NCBI RefSeq assembly: GCF_008831285.2 | Contig: NC_045142.1 | Span: 10,103,952 to 10,163,951 of the forward strand | Direction of reading: 5' to 3' | Length of the DNA: 60,000 bases | From: Nymphaea colorata | Taxonomy: Eukaryota; Streptophyta; Magnoliopsida; Nymphaeales; Nymphaeaceae | Shown: in pieces, positions 1 through 10,330 of the stretch | How the letters are laid out: every line of letters starts with the position of its first letter | Position numbering within the stretch: the first letter of the stretch is position 1 | Made by a program: the position numbers and the translations under genes | Notes under the pieces: model-generated | What the model was told of the DNA's origin: nothing | The model's database searches: none | What the model saw: only the letters and a program-made list of their open reading frames with translations

Positions 1-475
1 GCTCTTTAACCTTATCTTTTCGAACGAATAAATCTTATACTTTGTCTTCACAAACTTAAAAACACTTGACAAAAGGGGATCTCTATCATTTGTTTATTCT
101 TTACTTACATCTTAACGCTAATCTTCAAGACCCTCATCTAGAAAACAAGAAATGTTGAGTCCATGTCTTTGACACTGTGACTAAAAATACGTCCTCTAAG
201 ATGAAAATTTTCTAGATTTTTTGTTTGCTTTGGAGTAAGAAAATGTCACAGTCCTTTGGTCTGTTGGGTAGTCTGACTTGGGCTCCTTCTTTGGCTCTTC
301 CGTCACTTTTTAGGTCATTTCTGCATGGACCCACCTTCGGCTCGAGCCACATTGAGTTTATATTATATAGGGCGTCTACCAAGTCAAAATTGTACTACTA
401 AACCAAGGTCTATCAGGTCTAATCACGGCCATCTGATACAATATATCGATTATATGAGGCCAAAGTATTTTTTTA

Positions 476-520
<45 letters not shown>

Positions 521-641
521 CGGATAGTTAAATATTTCAAAAAGATGGCTAAATGTGTCATAAGTTGTCACTAAAAACACCATATCACTACGTTATAGAC
601 ATAGTGTTTTTTAGTAATGGATTTTAAATATTTTGTCATTG

Positions 642-677
<36 letters not shown>

Positions 678-930
678 GAGAGAGAGAGAGAGAGAGAGAG
701 GGGTACAACCAACCTTCAACGCCAACAGAAAAGTAACGCCCACAGGGGAGGGTGAATTTAGTATATTGGTCTGGATCTGTCCAGGGTCCATCTGGATATG
801 GGACGGCAGGATCCGAAACGGTATCCAAATAGCAGCAGCACGAATACACAATCACGTACTACGGTTGGCAAGGGTAGTCCAGTCCTTTTGTAGTGAAAGA
901 GAGACCAGACCGGTCATCTTTTTCCGGATG
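1..930. other. upstream non-coding region of the RING gene
   Basis: I see no gene here. The stretch holds a (TA)n run at about 480-517, a (TA)n run followed by (GA)n at about 643-700, and between them a weak match to the fold-back MITE family seen at 45.1 kb and 59.6 kb. The short open frames are made of microsatellite or chance sequence. The last 200 bases are probably promoter DNA for the RING gene. Confidence 0.5.
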
Positions 931-950
931 CAGAGGCGGAAGAGCGACTC

Positions 951-958
951 TTTTATAC
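951..958 (+). promoter_or_regulatory. possible TATA-like element of the RING gene
   Basis: The string ttttatac lies in the region where the leader of the RING gene should begin, before pyrimidine-rich sequence typical of plant 5' leaders. It is a guess from sequence appearance only; no transcript data support a start site here. Confidence 0.25.
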
Positions 959-984
959 TCTTTCCATTGCTTCCTCGACTCGTT

Positions 985-1115
985 TATTTTGACTCCATCG
1001 GCTTAATGCTCTCGGGAACTTCTGAATCTTCTTCTCTATCGTCCGTCCGTCCTGATTTGCTCGGAACGATATTTTCCGGTTGAATTTGGAGGCAGTTTTC
1101 CCGATCTTCGTTTCC
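985..1115 (+). other. putative 5' untranslated exon of RING gene
   Basis: A pyrimidine-rich, ATG-poor stretch is followed by a possible donor (cct|gtaatt at about 1115/1116). The coding exon begins right after an acceptor at 2773-2774, so a non-coding leader exon must lie upstream, and this is the best candidate. The leader intron would then be about 1.66 kb (1116-2774). The exact donor is inferred, not proven; other donors between 1.1 and 2.6 kb cannot be excluded. Confidence 0.3.
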
Positions 1116-2276
1116 TGTAATTTCGTGCCGGTTAGTCGTTCATTGTCTTGTTTTCGATTTATCTCTTGGATTTTTTGTTGGTATGTCGAAGCTTTCATTG
1201 TTGGCATTATGTTTAGTGAGAAATAATCGCGGTATCTTGGAATAATTCGGTTTGGATTTTGAAATTTCTAAGAGTCTCGAGTTAATTATTGGAATATTTT
1301 GATCTATTCATGTCCCTTCTAGTTTTGGCCCTTCGGGTTAGTTGGTGCTTTGTTTTGTTTTTTGAATGGCCTGTTTTGGGTATAGGATTCATGAGGCTTT
1401 CCATTTGCAAAATCTTGAGCTAAATTTGATGTTTCCAAGTATGGGGACGGCGGTTGTTAGCATAATAAGCAGATCGAGATTGGTAAATTTGAAATTATAT
1501 TTAGAAACGATGTGATCATTTATAACCAGAACCAAGCTCTGCTCTTAAGATAAATTATTCTCTAACTGTTGATGCATTTTATTCTATATTTTTCCTTCGC
1601 ATAGTTAATTGGTTATCTTTGTAAACTTTTCTGGTTTCCTTGTTGGTGTTGCTTCTCTGTGTTACATGATATAAAAAGATTGGCAGCGTAGTAAGTACTA
1701 TCTGTTGGTAAACTGTGCGTAAACCTATGTAAATTTTCCTTTCATTGTGCTGATGAATAGCTATATTTTTCTTATGACTAATTGCAAGGTTACTACCGCA
1801 TTATTTTTGGTGCGATTCTAGGCTGACTAAGCTGTAGTTTCCTGAGTGTTATACCATGTTTTCCAATTTGTTCCAATTATTTTCAAGGCTCGACTTTATG
1901 AAGTTGTGGATATTTTGTTTTAATTTTGTTTTCCAGACATCTTTTAGATCATGGAATTATCGCTTCCAGAAAAGCTCAATTTAATGCAGGAATTATTTGC
2001 TGCTTTCATGCTTGTGAAACTTGAAATTTGTGTCTGAAAATTATGAAGCTTGTTTGTTGCTAGAATGCTTCTCAGTTCAAAAGACTTGCACGTTTTTGCA
2101 ATTGTTTTTTTTTTCTAGTACAGTCCATTTATAAGGGGAGTATTTTTTGTTAAAACTAGTTAAGATGCGTCTTAAATAGGAAACAAAATTTTAACTTGTT
2201 ATTGTTAATTCTCAAGTCATTGTTCACAAATTTCTTCTTAAATTCACAACTTACTCTGTTCTGCATGGTTTCCTTT

Positions 2277-2446
2277 CAGTGGCAGAGCCACATGTGGTCT
2301 AATTGCCCACACCAGCCCTACAAAGTACCTTTATTTTTACACTGTTGTCTTCAAATATTTGACTAATTATAAGATACTGGTGTTCATCCAAGCATGGAAG
2401 TTTTAGATTAGTGACCCTCCAGCAAAAATTTCTGGCTCTGCCACTG
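2277..2446. mobile_element. hAT-type MITE, 14-bp perfect TIR
   Basis: The element starts CAGTGGCAGAGCCA and ends with its exact reverse complement TGGCTCTGCCACTG. It is flanked by near-identical 8-bp target duplications (tttccttt at 2269-2276, ttttcttt at 2447-2454). It is 170 bp long and has no coding capacity. The end sequence and 8-bp duplication fit non-autonomous hAT elements common in plants. It sits in the putative leader intron of the RING gene. Confidence 0.8.
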
Positions 2447-2710
2447 TTTTCTTTCATGCCCATTCAATAAAAATAAGTGGACGAGTATCAAACTATCATC
2501 GGAATAATGGCCTATTTTTTCTTGGCTCATGGTGATAGTAAAAAAGGAAATTTCTTCCAGCTATGTGTTCCGACATTACTTTCTTGCCAGTCTCATTATA
2601 CTCAACCTACTTATGAATTGATGTCTTCTCAGTTCTCAGCAGGTTAGTCCTTCTGTATATTAAATAGCCAACAGCTTCGAGACCTAGTGCTGCAGTGAAC
2701 AAGTAGGTAC

Positions 2711-2712
2711 CC

Positions 2713-2747
<35 letters not shown>

Positions 2748-2749
2748 TG
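2711..2749 (+). repeat. (CT)n(GT)n microsatellite near splice acceptor
   Basis: A run of about eight CT units followed by about nine GT units lies about 25 bp before the AG acceptor of the RING coding exon. It may act as part of the polypyrimidine tract, and its length is likely to vary among individuals. Confidence 0.8.
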
Positions 2750-2780
2750 GATTGTGTAAGTCCCTCTTGTGCAGTGCCTT

Positions 2781-4448
2781 ATGGAAACTTTGTCAAGGTT
2801 GGTTTCTCAGTTGGCTAGACAATCCCATACTGGAAGTAGTACCGAGGGTCAGATGGAAGCATTTTGTGCACTCTGCAGGAGAGCCTTTACAGAGGATAAT
2901 GAAATGATGGAGGGACATAAGCCAATGTCTCTCTGTCATGATTGCAGGGCTGTCTTTGTTGAAGATTTCGATCCAGATGTGCACTGGACAAGGCACCATA
3001 GGAGAAGATCTAGACACCAGAGTTCTGGTTCTGTCAGGGATCTGTTGTCACAACAATTCTCACAATTAATTAATCGAGTAAGACAGAATCTTCATGGTCT
3101 ATCAGCTTTTGGGGTAGAAGATGGATATGGACAAGATACTGATACTGTAAGTACGGTGCTGGCAGATGCTGCTCCACATACTGATGTTGATTCTATTTTT
3201 GGTGGGAGTGATACTAATGCCAGCATAAGTGGATATGGTGCTTTTCCAGGTGACATTGATGCTGTTTCTTTCAACGGTTATGGGTTGAACTCAGATGCAT
3301 TTTTTGATGAGCAAAGTTTGGTAGACAGAGAAGTGTTTTTGCATGGGGATGATCACAGCCATATAGACAGTGACACAGACATTGACCCAATGCATGCTGG
3401 TCTTGACAATTGGAATTCAAATTGTGAGGAGGATGAAGATGATGAAGAGGGAGATTGGATAGCAGCTGATGCAGAGTTGGAGGCGGTTTGGGGAACCAAT
3501 GGTTGGGTCCATTTGGATACTAGAACCAGTGAAGGAAATGAACATGCTCATCTGCATCAGGGTGGTCCTCCACTGGAAAACCATCACAGAAATCTCTGGA
3601 GAAGAGACGATTCCACGCATAATCTTGCACACTACAGACATGCATATATTTCTGATACATTTCTAGATTTTGAGAACACAAATGCACTGACTTTTGTTGG
3701 AAATTCTGATGATTATCTTGATGAAAGAGGGTTTGAGGAATTATTTGATCACCTTGCTGAAACTGAGAACTTAACGAGAGGTGCTCCTCCAGCAGCGCAG
3801 TCAGTTATTAACAGTTTACCTCGGGTTATTATCGGTGAGGCACATGAGGAACATGGAATTGTCATCTGTGCTGTATGTAAAGATCCTCTTGTCAATGGGA
3901 CTGAGGCAAACCAACTTCCATGCATGCATTTGTACCATCCCTCCTGTGTTTTGCCTTGGCTGAGTACTAGGAATACATGTCCTGTTTGCCGATATGAATT
4001 GCTAACTGATGACAAGGACTATGAGGAGGGAAAGCGTATCACAAGAATTGGAATGCCAGTTCATGAGCTTCAACAGATGGATTCAAGTGAAGACAGTTCT
4101 TCAGACAGCTCTGATGATTTGGACGTGGATGAAAGAAACAGCCTGCTATGGCAACCTCATGTTGATGGACTTATTATAGCTGACGATGATGAGCAGATTG
4201 GCAGTGAAGTAATTGGTCCGGGGGTGGAGCGAACAAACGTAACTGACAATATTTTCATGTCTGATGGCTTTGTTACTGATCGCCCATCAAGAAGGGGCTG
4301 GCTAATCCTTGCTGCCGCTCCAATTGTTAGCATTCTGGGTATGGTCCTAGTCCTATGGTTTGGGGACCCCTTTTCAGAAGGGAGGCTGAATAGAATCATC
4401 AGGCTCAATGGATGCATCAGTGAACAGGATCTGCAGCAGCTTAATTGA
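2781..4448 (+). CDS. RING-H2 E3 ubiquitin ligase, membrane-anchored type
   Basis: A single uninterrupted exon encodes 555 residues. The start is set at ATG 2781: the reading frame extends four codons further only through a GTG, and that extension crosses a splice acceptor (tgcag, AG at 2773-2774). A RING-H2 domain lies at residues 363-403 with ligands C363, C366, C381, H383, H386, C389, C400 and C403, the spacing expected for binding two zinc ions and an E2 enzyme. The N-terminus has a second cysteine set (C29, C32, C52, C55; CX2C-X19-CX2C) that may form a small zinc ribbon. The middle is acidic and low-complexity, with an Asp/Ser-rich tract after the RING. A hydrophobic segment at about 508-527 predicts a C-terminal membrane anchor. 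By family knowledge it should transfer ubiquitin to substrates; the substrate and membrane are unknown. There are no breaks or missing ligands. Confidence 0.92.
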   Translation: METLSRLVSQLARQSHTGSSTEGQMEAFCALCRRAFTEDNEMMEGHKPMSLCHDCRAVFVEDFDPDVHWTRHHRRRSRHQSSGSVRDLLSQQFSQLINRVRQNLHGLSAFGVEDGYGQDTDTVSTVLADAAPHTDVDSIFGGSDTNASISGYGAFPGDIDAVSFNGYGLNSDAFFDEQSLVDREVFLHGDDHSHIDSDTDIDPMHAGLDNWNSNCEEDEDDEEGDWIAADAELEAVWGTNGWVHLDTRTSEGNEHAHLHQGGPPLENHHRNLWRRDDSTHNLAHYRHAYISDTFLDFENTNALTFVGNSDDYLDERGFEELFDHLAETENLTRGAPPAAQSVINSLPRVIIGEAHEEHGIVICAVCKDPLVNGTEANQLPCMHLYHPSCVLPWLSTRNTCPVCRYELLTDDKDYEEGKRITRIGMPVHELQQMDSSEDSSSDSSDDLDVDERNSLLWQPHVDGLIIADDDEQIGSEVIGPGVERTNVTDNIFMSDGFVTDRPSRRGWLILAAAPIVSILGMVLVLWFGDPFSEGRLNRIIRLNGCISEQDLQQLN

Positions 4449-4740
4449 TCTCCTGCTGGATTCCTAGATGAAGGGAGCAGGAATAGGAGTTGGTGGCGTT
4501 TCTTCTGAACGAGGCAAGTTTGTGGTTTAGGAGGTTTTGTAACATTGAAGAAAGTTTACATGTTTATTCCTTATTATCCTTTTCTGAATATGATGCCTTT
4601 GAATCAACCGTCCTGGTTTATTCAACAACTGGTCACATACCGACCTTTATACAAATTTCTTTTATGAGTCTCTTGGACTTTGTTAAATATTTAATGTAGT
4701 TTTCAGAGCAGTTTCTTGCTCATGCAACTTGGCATGTCAC
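4449..4740 (+). other. probable 3' UTR of RING gene
   Basis: T-rich sequence follows the TGA stop, with AT-rich near-upstream elements (for example around 4685-4700) of the kind used for plant polyadenylation. The end point is approximate. Beyond it, to about 5100, I see no feature. Confidence 0.4.
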
Positions 4741-5116
4741 GCTTTTATTTTTTTTGGATACACGAGACATCTCTTTTGTCTTCTATTGTTTATACAATGC
4801 TGCTAAAGTTGACAACTGATTCTACGTCTCCGGGAGAACGCATTCAGTGTCATTGACTTGGTTATTTCACTGGCCGAGAAATTTCCGAAACATTGTGACT
4901 TATGAGTTATGACCGTGCCATAGCAACTCAGTTGGAAAGCAACAATTCAGGAACTGCCCACCTTTTCTTTTTCTATGCATCTTCCCCTTTCTCCTTGATT
5001 TGGATTCGATTGTCAAATATCTCACTTTTGCATCTTGAGGATTATAACTAAATTTGATATCGACCAAATATCCAAATGTCTTTCTGCCAATGGGTGCCAA
5101 TAAACTCATATTATTA

Positions 5117-5588
5117 GGGATACCAATGAACCAGATTCAAAGATATATATCCTCTGAACTACTTTAAAAAGTTGGATATGAAGAAAATTTAACATCCGAT
5201 TAAGAAACTGGACCAGATTCAAATTTTAAGAAATGACATGATGAATCTTGGCTTGTGATTTGATTTTAGATAAATATCCAACCAGTTTTCAATTCAAATT
5301 CGAATTTATTTTAAATATCCATCCCATATCAAAGATGCAGACATCTTGAAAGTTAGTTCATACATATTATGATGCGGAATTTGGTTGTATGTTTAAAAAT
5401 TAGATTCGGATGCACATGTGAATTTAAAAGTTATATTTGGATCAGATTTTGATTGTAAATTTAAAAACTGGATTCAAATGTGGTATCTACTTTCCTTCAA
5501 TCATATTTGAATCCGAATACATGAACATCCTGTAGATTAGAATATGCTAAATGGTACACATGATTCAAATCCTATCCACTAACATCCC
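5117..5588. repeat. decayed GGATTCGGAT-type interspersed repeat
   Basis: It begins gggataccaa and ends aacatccc, and the interior has many degenerate copies of a gattcaaat/ggattcgga motif. It resembles the better preserved element at 7201-7639, which has matching ends and the same motif. No coding capacity and no clear target duplication. Confidence 0.4.
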
Positions 5589-5739
5589 TGCCCATCATCT
5601 CCTCCTGAAAATCTATAGTTTTATCTAGCAATTCTTTGAAAATTTAAGTTATCATAACAATGTTTGAAAAACATGGGCACATATATAACCCAACATCTAA
5701 GACCAGAACATAATCCAAACTAAAAGTTATTGGAATTTA

Positions 5740-5942
5740 GGTTGTGTTTGTTTCACCCTGGATCTCATAATTTCAGATTCATGGATTTAAGGTAAAAATT
5801 ACCCTTTACTAATCTGACTTTAAATCCATGGTTTTTTTAACATGTAATGTACATTTAAAAAATCATGTTATTGATGTACCAAAACACACGAAACACACCT
5901 TCCTTCTAATGCAGCCTCCACTCTAAGCTATCAAACGCAACC
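5740..5942. mobile_element. Tourist-like MITE with TTA target duplication
   Basis: It starts GGTTGTGTTTG and ends CAAACGCAACC, inverted repeats with one mismatch. It is flanked on both sides by TTA (5737-5739 and 5943-5945). The 203-bp length, TTA duplication and GTGTTTG-type ends fit PIF/Harbinger (Tourist) MITEs. Confidence 0.75.
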
Positions 5943-5948
5943 TTATAA

Positions 5949-6363
5949 AGGCCGTGTTTGCGACCTGGTATATACTCGTCTCGTTGAGAACACTGTTATT
6001 GACTTGACTGTGTCTGAAATTGTTACTCCACGTACCAAAGACTTTTATCACAAATTTAATGCACACCAAGTGTTTGGTAATATTCCTTCGCTTGCAAAGA
6101 TCACATCAAACTGGAGTTTGGCAGGTCGGAACTCTGACAGGCGAGCATGGTCAAAGCCAGTTCTTCACACCTAGCTAATATCGGAAGCAGCTTTTCTTCC
6201 TTTTCATTTCCTTTTCGGCTGGTCTACTTTTGGGCTTGCAATAATTTGAAACAAAGCACCGATAGAGACGTGAGAGATAAAAAAGCTGCTCGCCATTGGT
6301 CAAATGCAGCAGTTAGACTGCAGGGAAGGGATGGTCGCTACCAAACACTGTGTTGGTATTAAG
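5949..6363. mobile_element. second Tourist-like MITE (tentative)
   Basis: It directly abuts the previous MITE. The left end contains GCCGTGTTTGCGACC and the right end, reverse complemented, contains AGTGTTTGGTAGCGACC, so the ends are imperfect inverted repeats of the GTGTTTGG type. The boundaries and TA-rich target duplication are uncertain. A short open frame inside looks like chance. Confidence 0.35.
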
Positions 6364-7200
6364 GCATTCTTCCTCACTTTTTTTTTTCTTAAGGTAAAAT
6401 GATATTATGCCTTATGGCCTTGTTTGATTTTTTTTTTTTTTGTTAATTTCTATTAGCAGAGGCTCCCAGTTTACTTATTTTTTTAGGTGAAAGTTTTTTC
6501 CACTTAGACTAAACCACTTTTTCTTTTAGAACCTGCTCTTTATTTAATTGAACACTAAAACAACTTTTAATTGATTCTTTTTTCTATCAATAGCATGTGA
6601 GAAATTTTAGGTATTCTTTTGTCTTTTCCTACTGAGACAGGCAAAAAATTGTGAGAGGAGGCCCCAAAATAGGTTCCGTCAACTCCTCAAAGGGATTAGT
6701 ATCGATATCAAAGTCTCATCATCAGTTTAACAAAAATGCATTCTATTTGAAATAAAAGAAAAAAAAACGTAAAAAACATGCCAGCTGAAAAAAGGGGGAA
6801 AGAAAGTTAAAAAAACAATAAAAAGAAAAAAAAACACACATTTTTCCATTTTTTTTTTGTTTTTTTGCTTTTTTACATTTTTTAGTTACCAGCTTTTCAT
6901 TTCATAGTTTTCATCTGTTATTTTTAGGATTTTGTAATTTTTTTAAAACTTACCGAGATTTTCCCACGAAAGCAACTCTGCCGCTTTATTTTGATTTGTT
7001 TTTAGAGGGAGAGAGCCAACTTCTCTTCAATTAGTGGAACCCTAATCCCACTGCATTAACTCCCTCACTAACTCTGCTTCGTGTCATGCCACTTAATGAA
7101 GTGGGTCAAGCATTGGAGACCAACAAAATCTATTATGTTGGAACCCTACACATGGCTATTATTTACTTTCAACCTACTATTTTTCACCCACATCCGGTGA
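6364..7200. other. AT-rich intergenic DNA
   Basis: Homopolymer-rich sequence with long T and A runs. I see no gene, structural RNA or bounded repeat. Confidence 0.5.
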
Positions 7201-7639
7201 GGGATGTCAATATATCCAATTTGAATAGGATAGCTAATCAATCCGATCCAAAAAAATTGGATATGCATAAAAAATTAATATCCGATTAAGAAATCTGATC
7301 GGATTTGGATTTAATAAACGACATCCGATCGGATTCGGATTGAGATTCGGATATACATAAATATCGGATCGGATTCGAATACGGATTCGGATTGAATTCA
7401 TTTTTAGACAAATATCCTCTATCTAATACTTGAAAAATGGTAAAATCCGGTTCAAAAATTGGATTCGGATTCGGATATAAATATAAAAATTGGATTCAGA
7501 TCGGATGGTAAAAGCGGATTTCAGATTCGGATATGACTTTGCTTTATTTGAATTCGAATTCGAATTTGAATATATGAATATCCGAAAAAACAGATATAAT
7601 TAAAGATGTATCTAATCCGAATCCGATCCGTTGACATCC
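7201..7639. repeat. GGATTCGGAT-rich MITE-like element
   Basis: It starts GGGATGTCAA and ends TTGACATCCC, a perfect 10-bp inverted terminal repeat. The interior is an array of degenerate ggatcggattcggat motifs on both strands. There is no coding capacity. I could not find a convincing target duplication, so the class is left open. Confidence 0.6.
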
Positions 7640-7876
7640 CATTCTAGTCTTTCTTCAATGTCTTCTTATTATTTTTTTTATTTAATTTGCTTTTACCCAT
7701 TTTTAAGATTTTTGTAATTTTTTTTTTAATTGTGAAGATTTTCTCTTGATTTTCTTAAAAAATACAACTTTATTAGATTATTGATACATGACAATGGCAT
7801 GAAGATAGCTATATTCAACTTGTCTTTGAATGGCACCACCGACACGATTTTCCAAAAGGTGAATTTAGGTGTAATG

Positions 7877-7965
7877 TCTTTAGCTCTCTCTCTCTAACTG
7901 CTTCTAATTTGCTTTCCTCCCACCTCTTTAGCTCTCTCTCTAACTGCTTCTAATTTACTTACAAT
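7877..7965. repeat. short direct repeat, about 49-bp unit
   Basis: The string tttagctctctctct...aactgcttctaattt occurs twice in tandem, separated by cctcccacc. It is a local duplication with no sign of coding. Confidence 0.6.
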
Positions 7966-9150
7966 TTAAACATCGCACATCCTCTCAATGCGGTCCTTAG
8001 ATTATTATTGATTATACCGAAGCATCTTGGATGCTTGACCCAATGGCTATAAAAATGGAACCCATATTTTCCAAAACTCACACTTCCTCTTTTCGCCGTA
8101 GGAAGAACGTGCATTATGGTCGGAGGTGGATCTAGACAGCATTTCAAGATAAAGTCGCAAATGGAACTTGTCGAGCCAGCCTCTGATTTCAAAACATCTT
8201 TTTATTCAACTGATCATGAAATTATCCTGCGTAGATCTGTTATTGGTAGCATAGTGCAAAAATAATGCTCTATGAACTAGAGCTTCCTAGTTAAATCACC
8301 ACTGCAAATGTTAGCTTTGTGGGCAAAAATATTACTGAGCAGCAAAAAAAAGAGTCTGTCTGACACAGAAATGTAAATGTAAATAAGCAGTGACAGCATT
8401 AAAAAATCTCCACAGCTCTGATATCACAAAATTGTTAGTTCGCACATTATAGCGAGTTATTACTACGGATCAGTTGGATTTCTTAATCTGGGTCCCCGAA
8501 CATGAGAATCCACACACAAAACCTATCAATTATCAAGTTAAATGCAACAACCACTTGAGGTACAAGAGAAAGACTTACAAACCAATAGCTGAGAGTTTAG
8601 AAAACAATAATGGTTATAATAGGCCGCATATGAGATAATATCAGTTGAACATCCCATTGGCTCACCTTTTGCCCGCCAAACTGTGGGCATTCTGCGAAAT
8701 AATTTTCATTTGGATGAGAAAAACTACGGCCTGCTACAGAAGAGTAGATCCTTCTCTGGTATCCTTCATGTCCTCTTCGTACCCTTGAAATCTTCAGTCG
8801 ATGGTAGAATTACTTTGGGATGTTTGTGCCATTTAGCCTGTCTTCTTCTGCTGAGCCTTTTAATGCCACTTTAGTGATGACTGGTTGGCATGTTGAGATC
8901 CAGATATTATCCTGTCGAGGCAATCCCAACACAAGCTACTGTAATAGGCCCCCGCCTGCTATCGATGCTTTCTCTTTGATGCGGCTAACCTCCTTTCATC
9001 TTAGATCTCTTTGTATCTTTTCTAACTTTCAGCTCAACCATGGTGATAGCTCACAGAACCATATCCTGATTGGTAGGGGAGGCTGTATTATCAGACACTA
9101 AGCAACATCAAGCTAACATCCTGCACCATCCTTCATGTTGACAATGCATG
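7966..9150. other. intergenic DNA without a recognised gene
   Basis: Several short frames are open here (for example 7959-8192 on - and 8683-9101 on +), but none shows a motif I recognise. Part of it may be the 3' continuation of the decayed LINE-like ORF at 9.7-10.3 kb, read on the - strand. I cannot show that. Confidence 0.35.
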
Positions 9151-9156
9151 ACAACA

Positions 9157-9443
9157 CGACCAGCCAATTCAAACTTGCTCGGTTAAGCTTGACTAGTTTG
9201 TAAATGAGTCAAGCTCAAGTTTAACTGAAAACTCGAGCTTACAAATGAGATGAACTCGAGTTACACCAAGTCAAACTCAAGTATGCAAGTTTAATTTTGG
9301 TTTATCTTTTTTTTTGTGATTTCTAAACATGAAACCACGAAAGAGATCAAGTCAAATGGAGAGTTGGTAAACAAGCTTAAATGAGTCGAATAGAGTCGAG
9401 TTGACTGACCAAGATCAAGCTCGACTTGGCTCGTGTACAGCCC
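9157..9443. repeat. gagctcgag-type interspersed repeat
   Basis: The region is dominated by degenerate copies of an aactcgagctt/caagctcgact motif and ends next to gtacagccct. This is the look of a common, uncharacterised plant repeat with GGGCTGTAC-like ends. The left border is not clear. Confidence 0.4.
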
Positions 9444-9683
9444 TGTGTTTAGCCATGCATAAAATGGAACGGCATTCGTCATGAACAGAAGGCTAGGATG
9501 AATGTTTTTCAATTGGCCCCAGTCATATGGTAAGAGCTGGGAAACGAGGCTAATAAATTGGTGCATAGAGCCTCAGTTGAGTCACCAAGATCATCTATCA
9601 AAATTAGAAATATGTTCTGCATTCTTCTTGTAGAAGGGGGAGCCTTGGGGTAAGGTTTTATTCATCTCCTAGCCATCCTAACC

Positions 9684-10330
9684 TCAGTCCAACCGTTTTG
9701 GAGCCTTCATCTTTCTTTCCATTGGGCAATCGTCATTCCGATGTGATGTAAATTGGCTTATCGAACCATAGCCATGACATATCCTTAAATTATATTCAAT
9801 GACCTGTTTGATCACTTGGCCATCTTCAATTTTAAACGTGGCCATATGAATGAGGCAAAAACCCAAGAGCATCTCTATTAGGATTCTAGCATAGCCAAAT
9901 AAGTCGAGTCCATTACCGAAGGAATCCTTGTATCAGCAAGATCAATGAAGATATTCTTGCCCATGTACCAACCGTATTTGTGGCAACGACCTTACGAAAT
10001 TTCTTGGGAAACCACCTATTAGTAACAAGAAGACAGCCCCGACCTTCCATTTTCCCGACGCAATGATTTAGTTGATCTCTTCTTCATCGAAAGCTGCTTC
10101 GTCAAAAGACGGTTTTAAAACAGGTAGACCAAATATCAGCCCATGGCCGCTTCAATGAATTCAAAAATTGCATTTCAAGCCTACTTCTCGCCGATCCACC
10201 TACAAAAAGCAACATCAAAGAATTGAAATTACATTGTCCTTTGCCAGTAGGACTGCTTAGGGATAAAGAGCCTTTTTCTTGTCTTTCACTTCTTCACCTG
10301 CAACTGTACGGGATGTCTAACAAAACTTTC
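9684..10330 (-). pseudogene. decayed LINE ORF1-like (DUF4283) relic
   Basis: Read on the - strand with stops and frameshifts, the stretch follows the order of a plant LINE ORF1 / DUF4283 protein. A segment resembling the GCLLVTNRWFP-type RNA-binding fold comes first, then ARILIEM, then a VIEYNLRICHGYG segment ending in a damaged zinc-knuckle-like tail (C, H and DDCP). The longest intact frame is 62 codons (9684-9872). The assignment rests on motif order remembered from the family and is moderate. No reverse transcriptase was found nearby. Confidence 0.4.

Noticed and set aside
325-531. 68-codon frame ending in a long Tyr-Ile run
   Set aside because: The tail is a translated (TA)n microsatellite. 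The same applies to frames at 636-855, 31,862-32,056, 42,169-42,402 and 59,449-59,733.
2769-2780. Four extra codons (from GTG) before the RING ATG
   Set aside because: They cross a splice acceptor and begin with GTG, not a plausible start for this nuclear gene.
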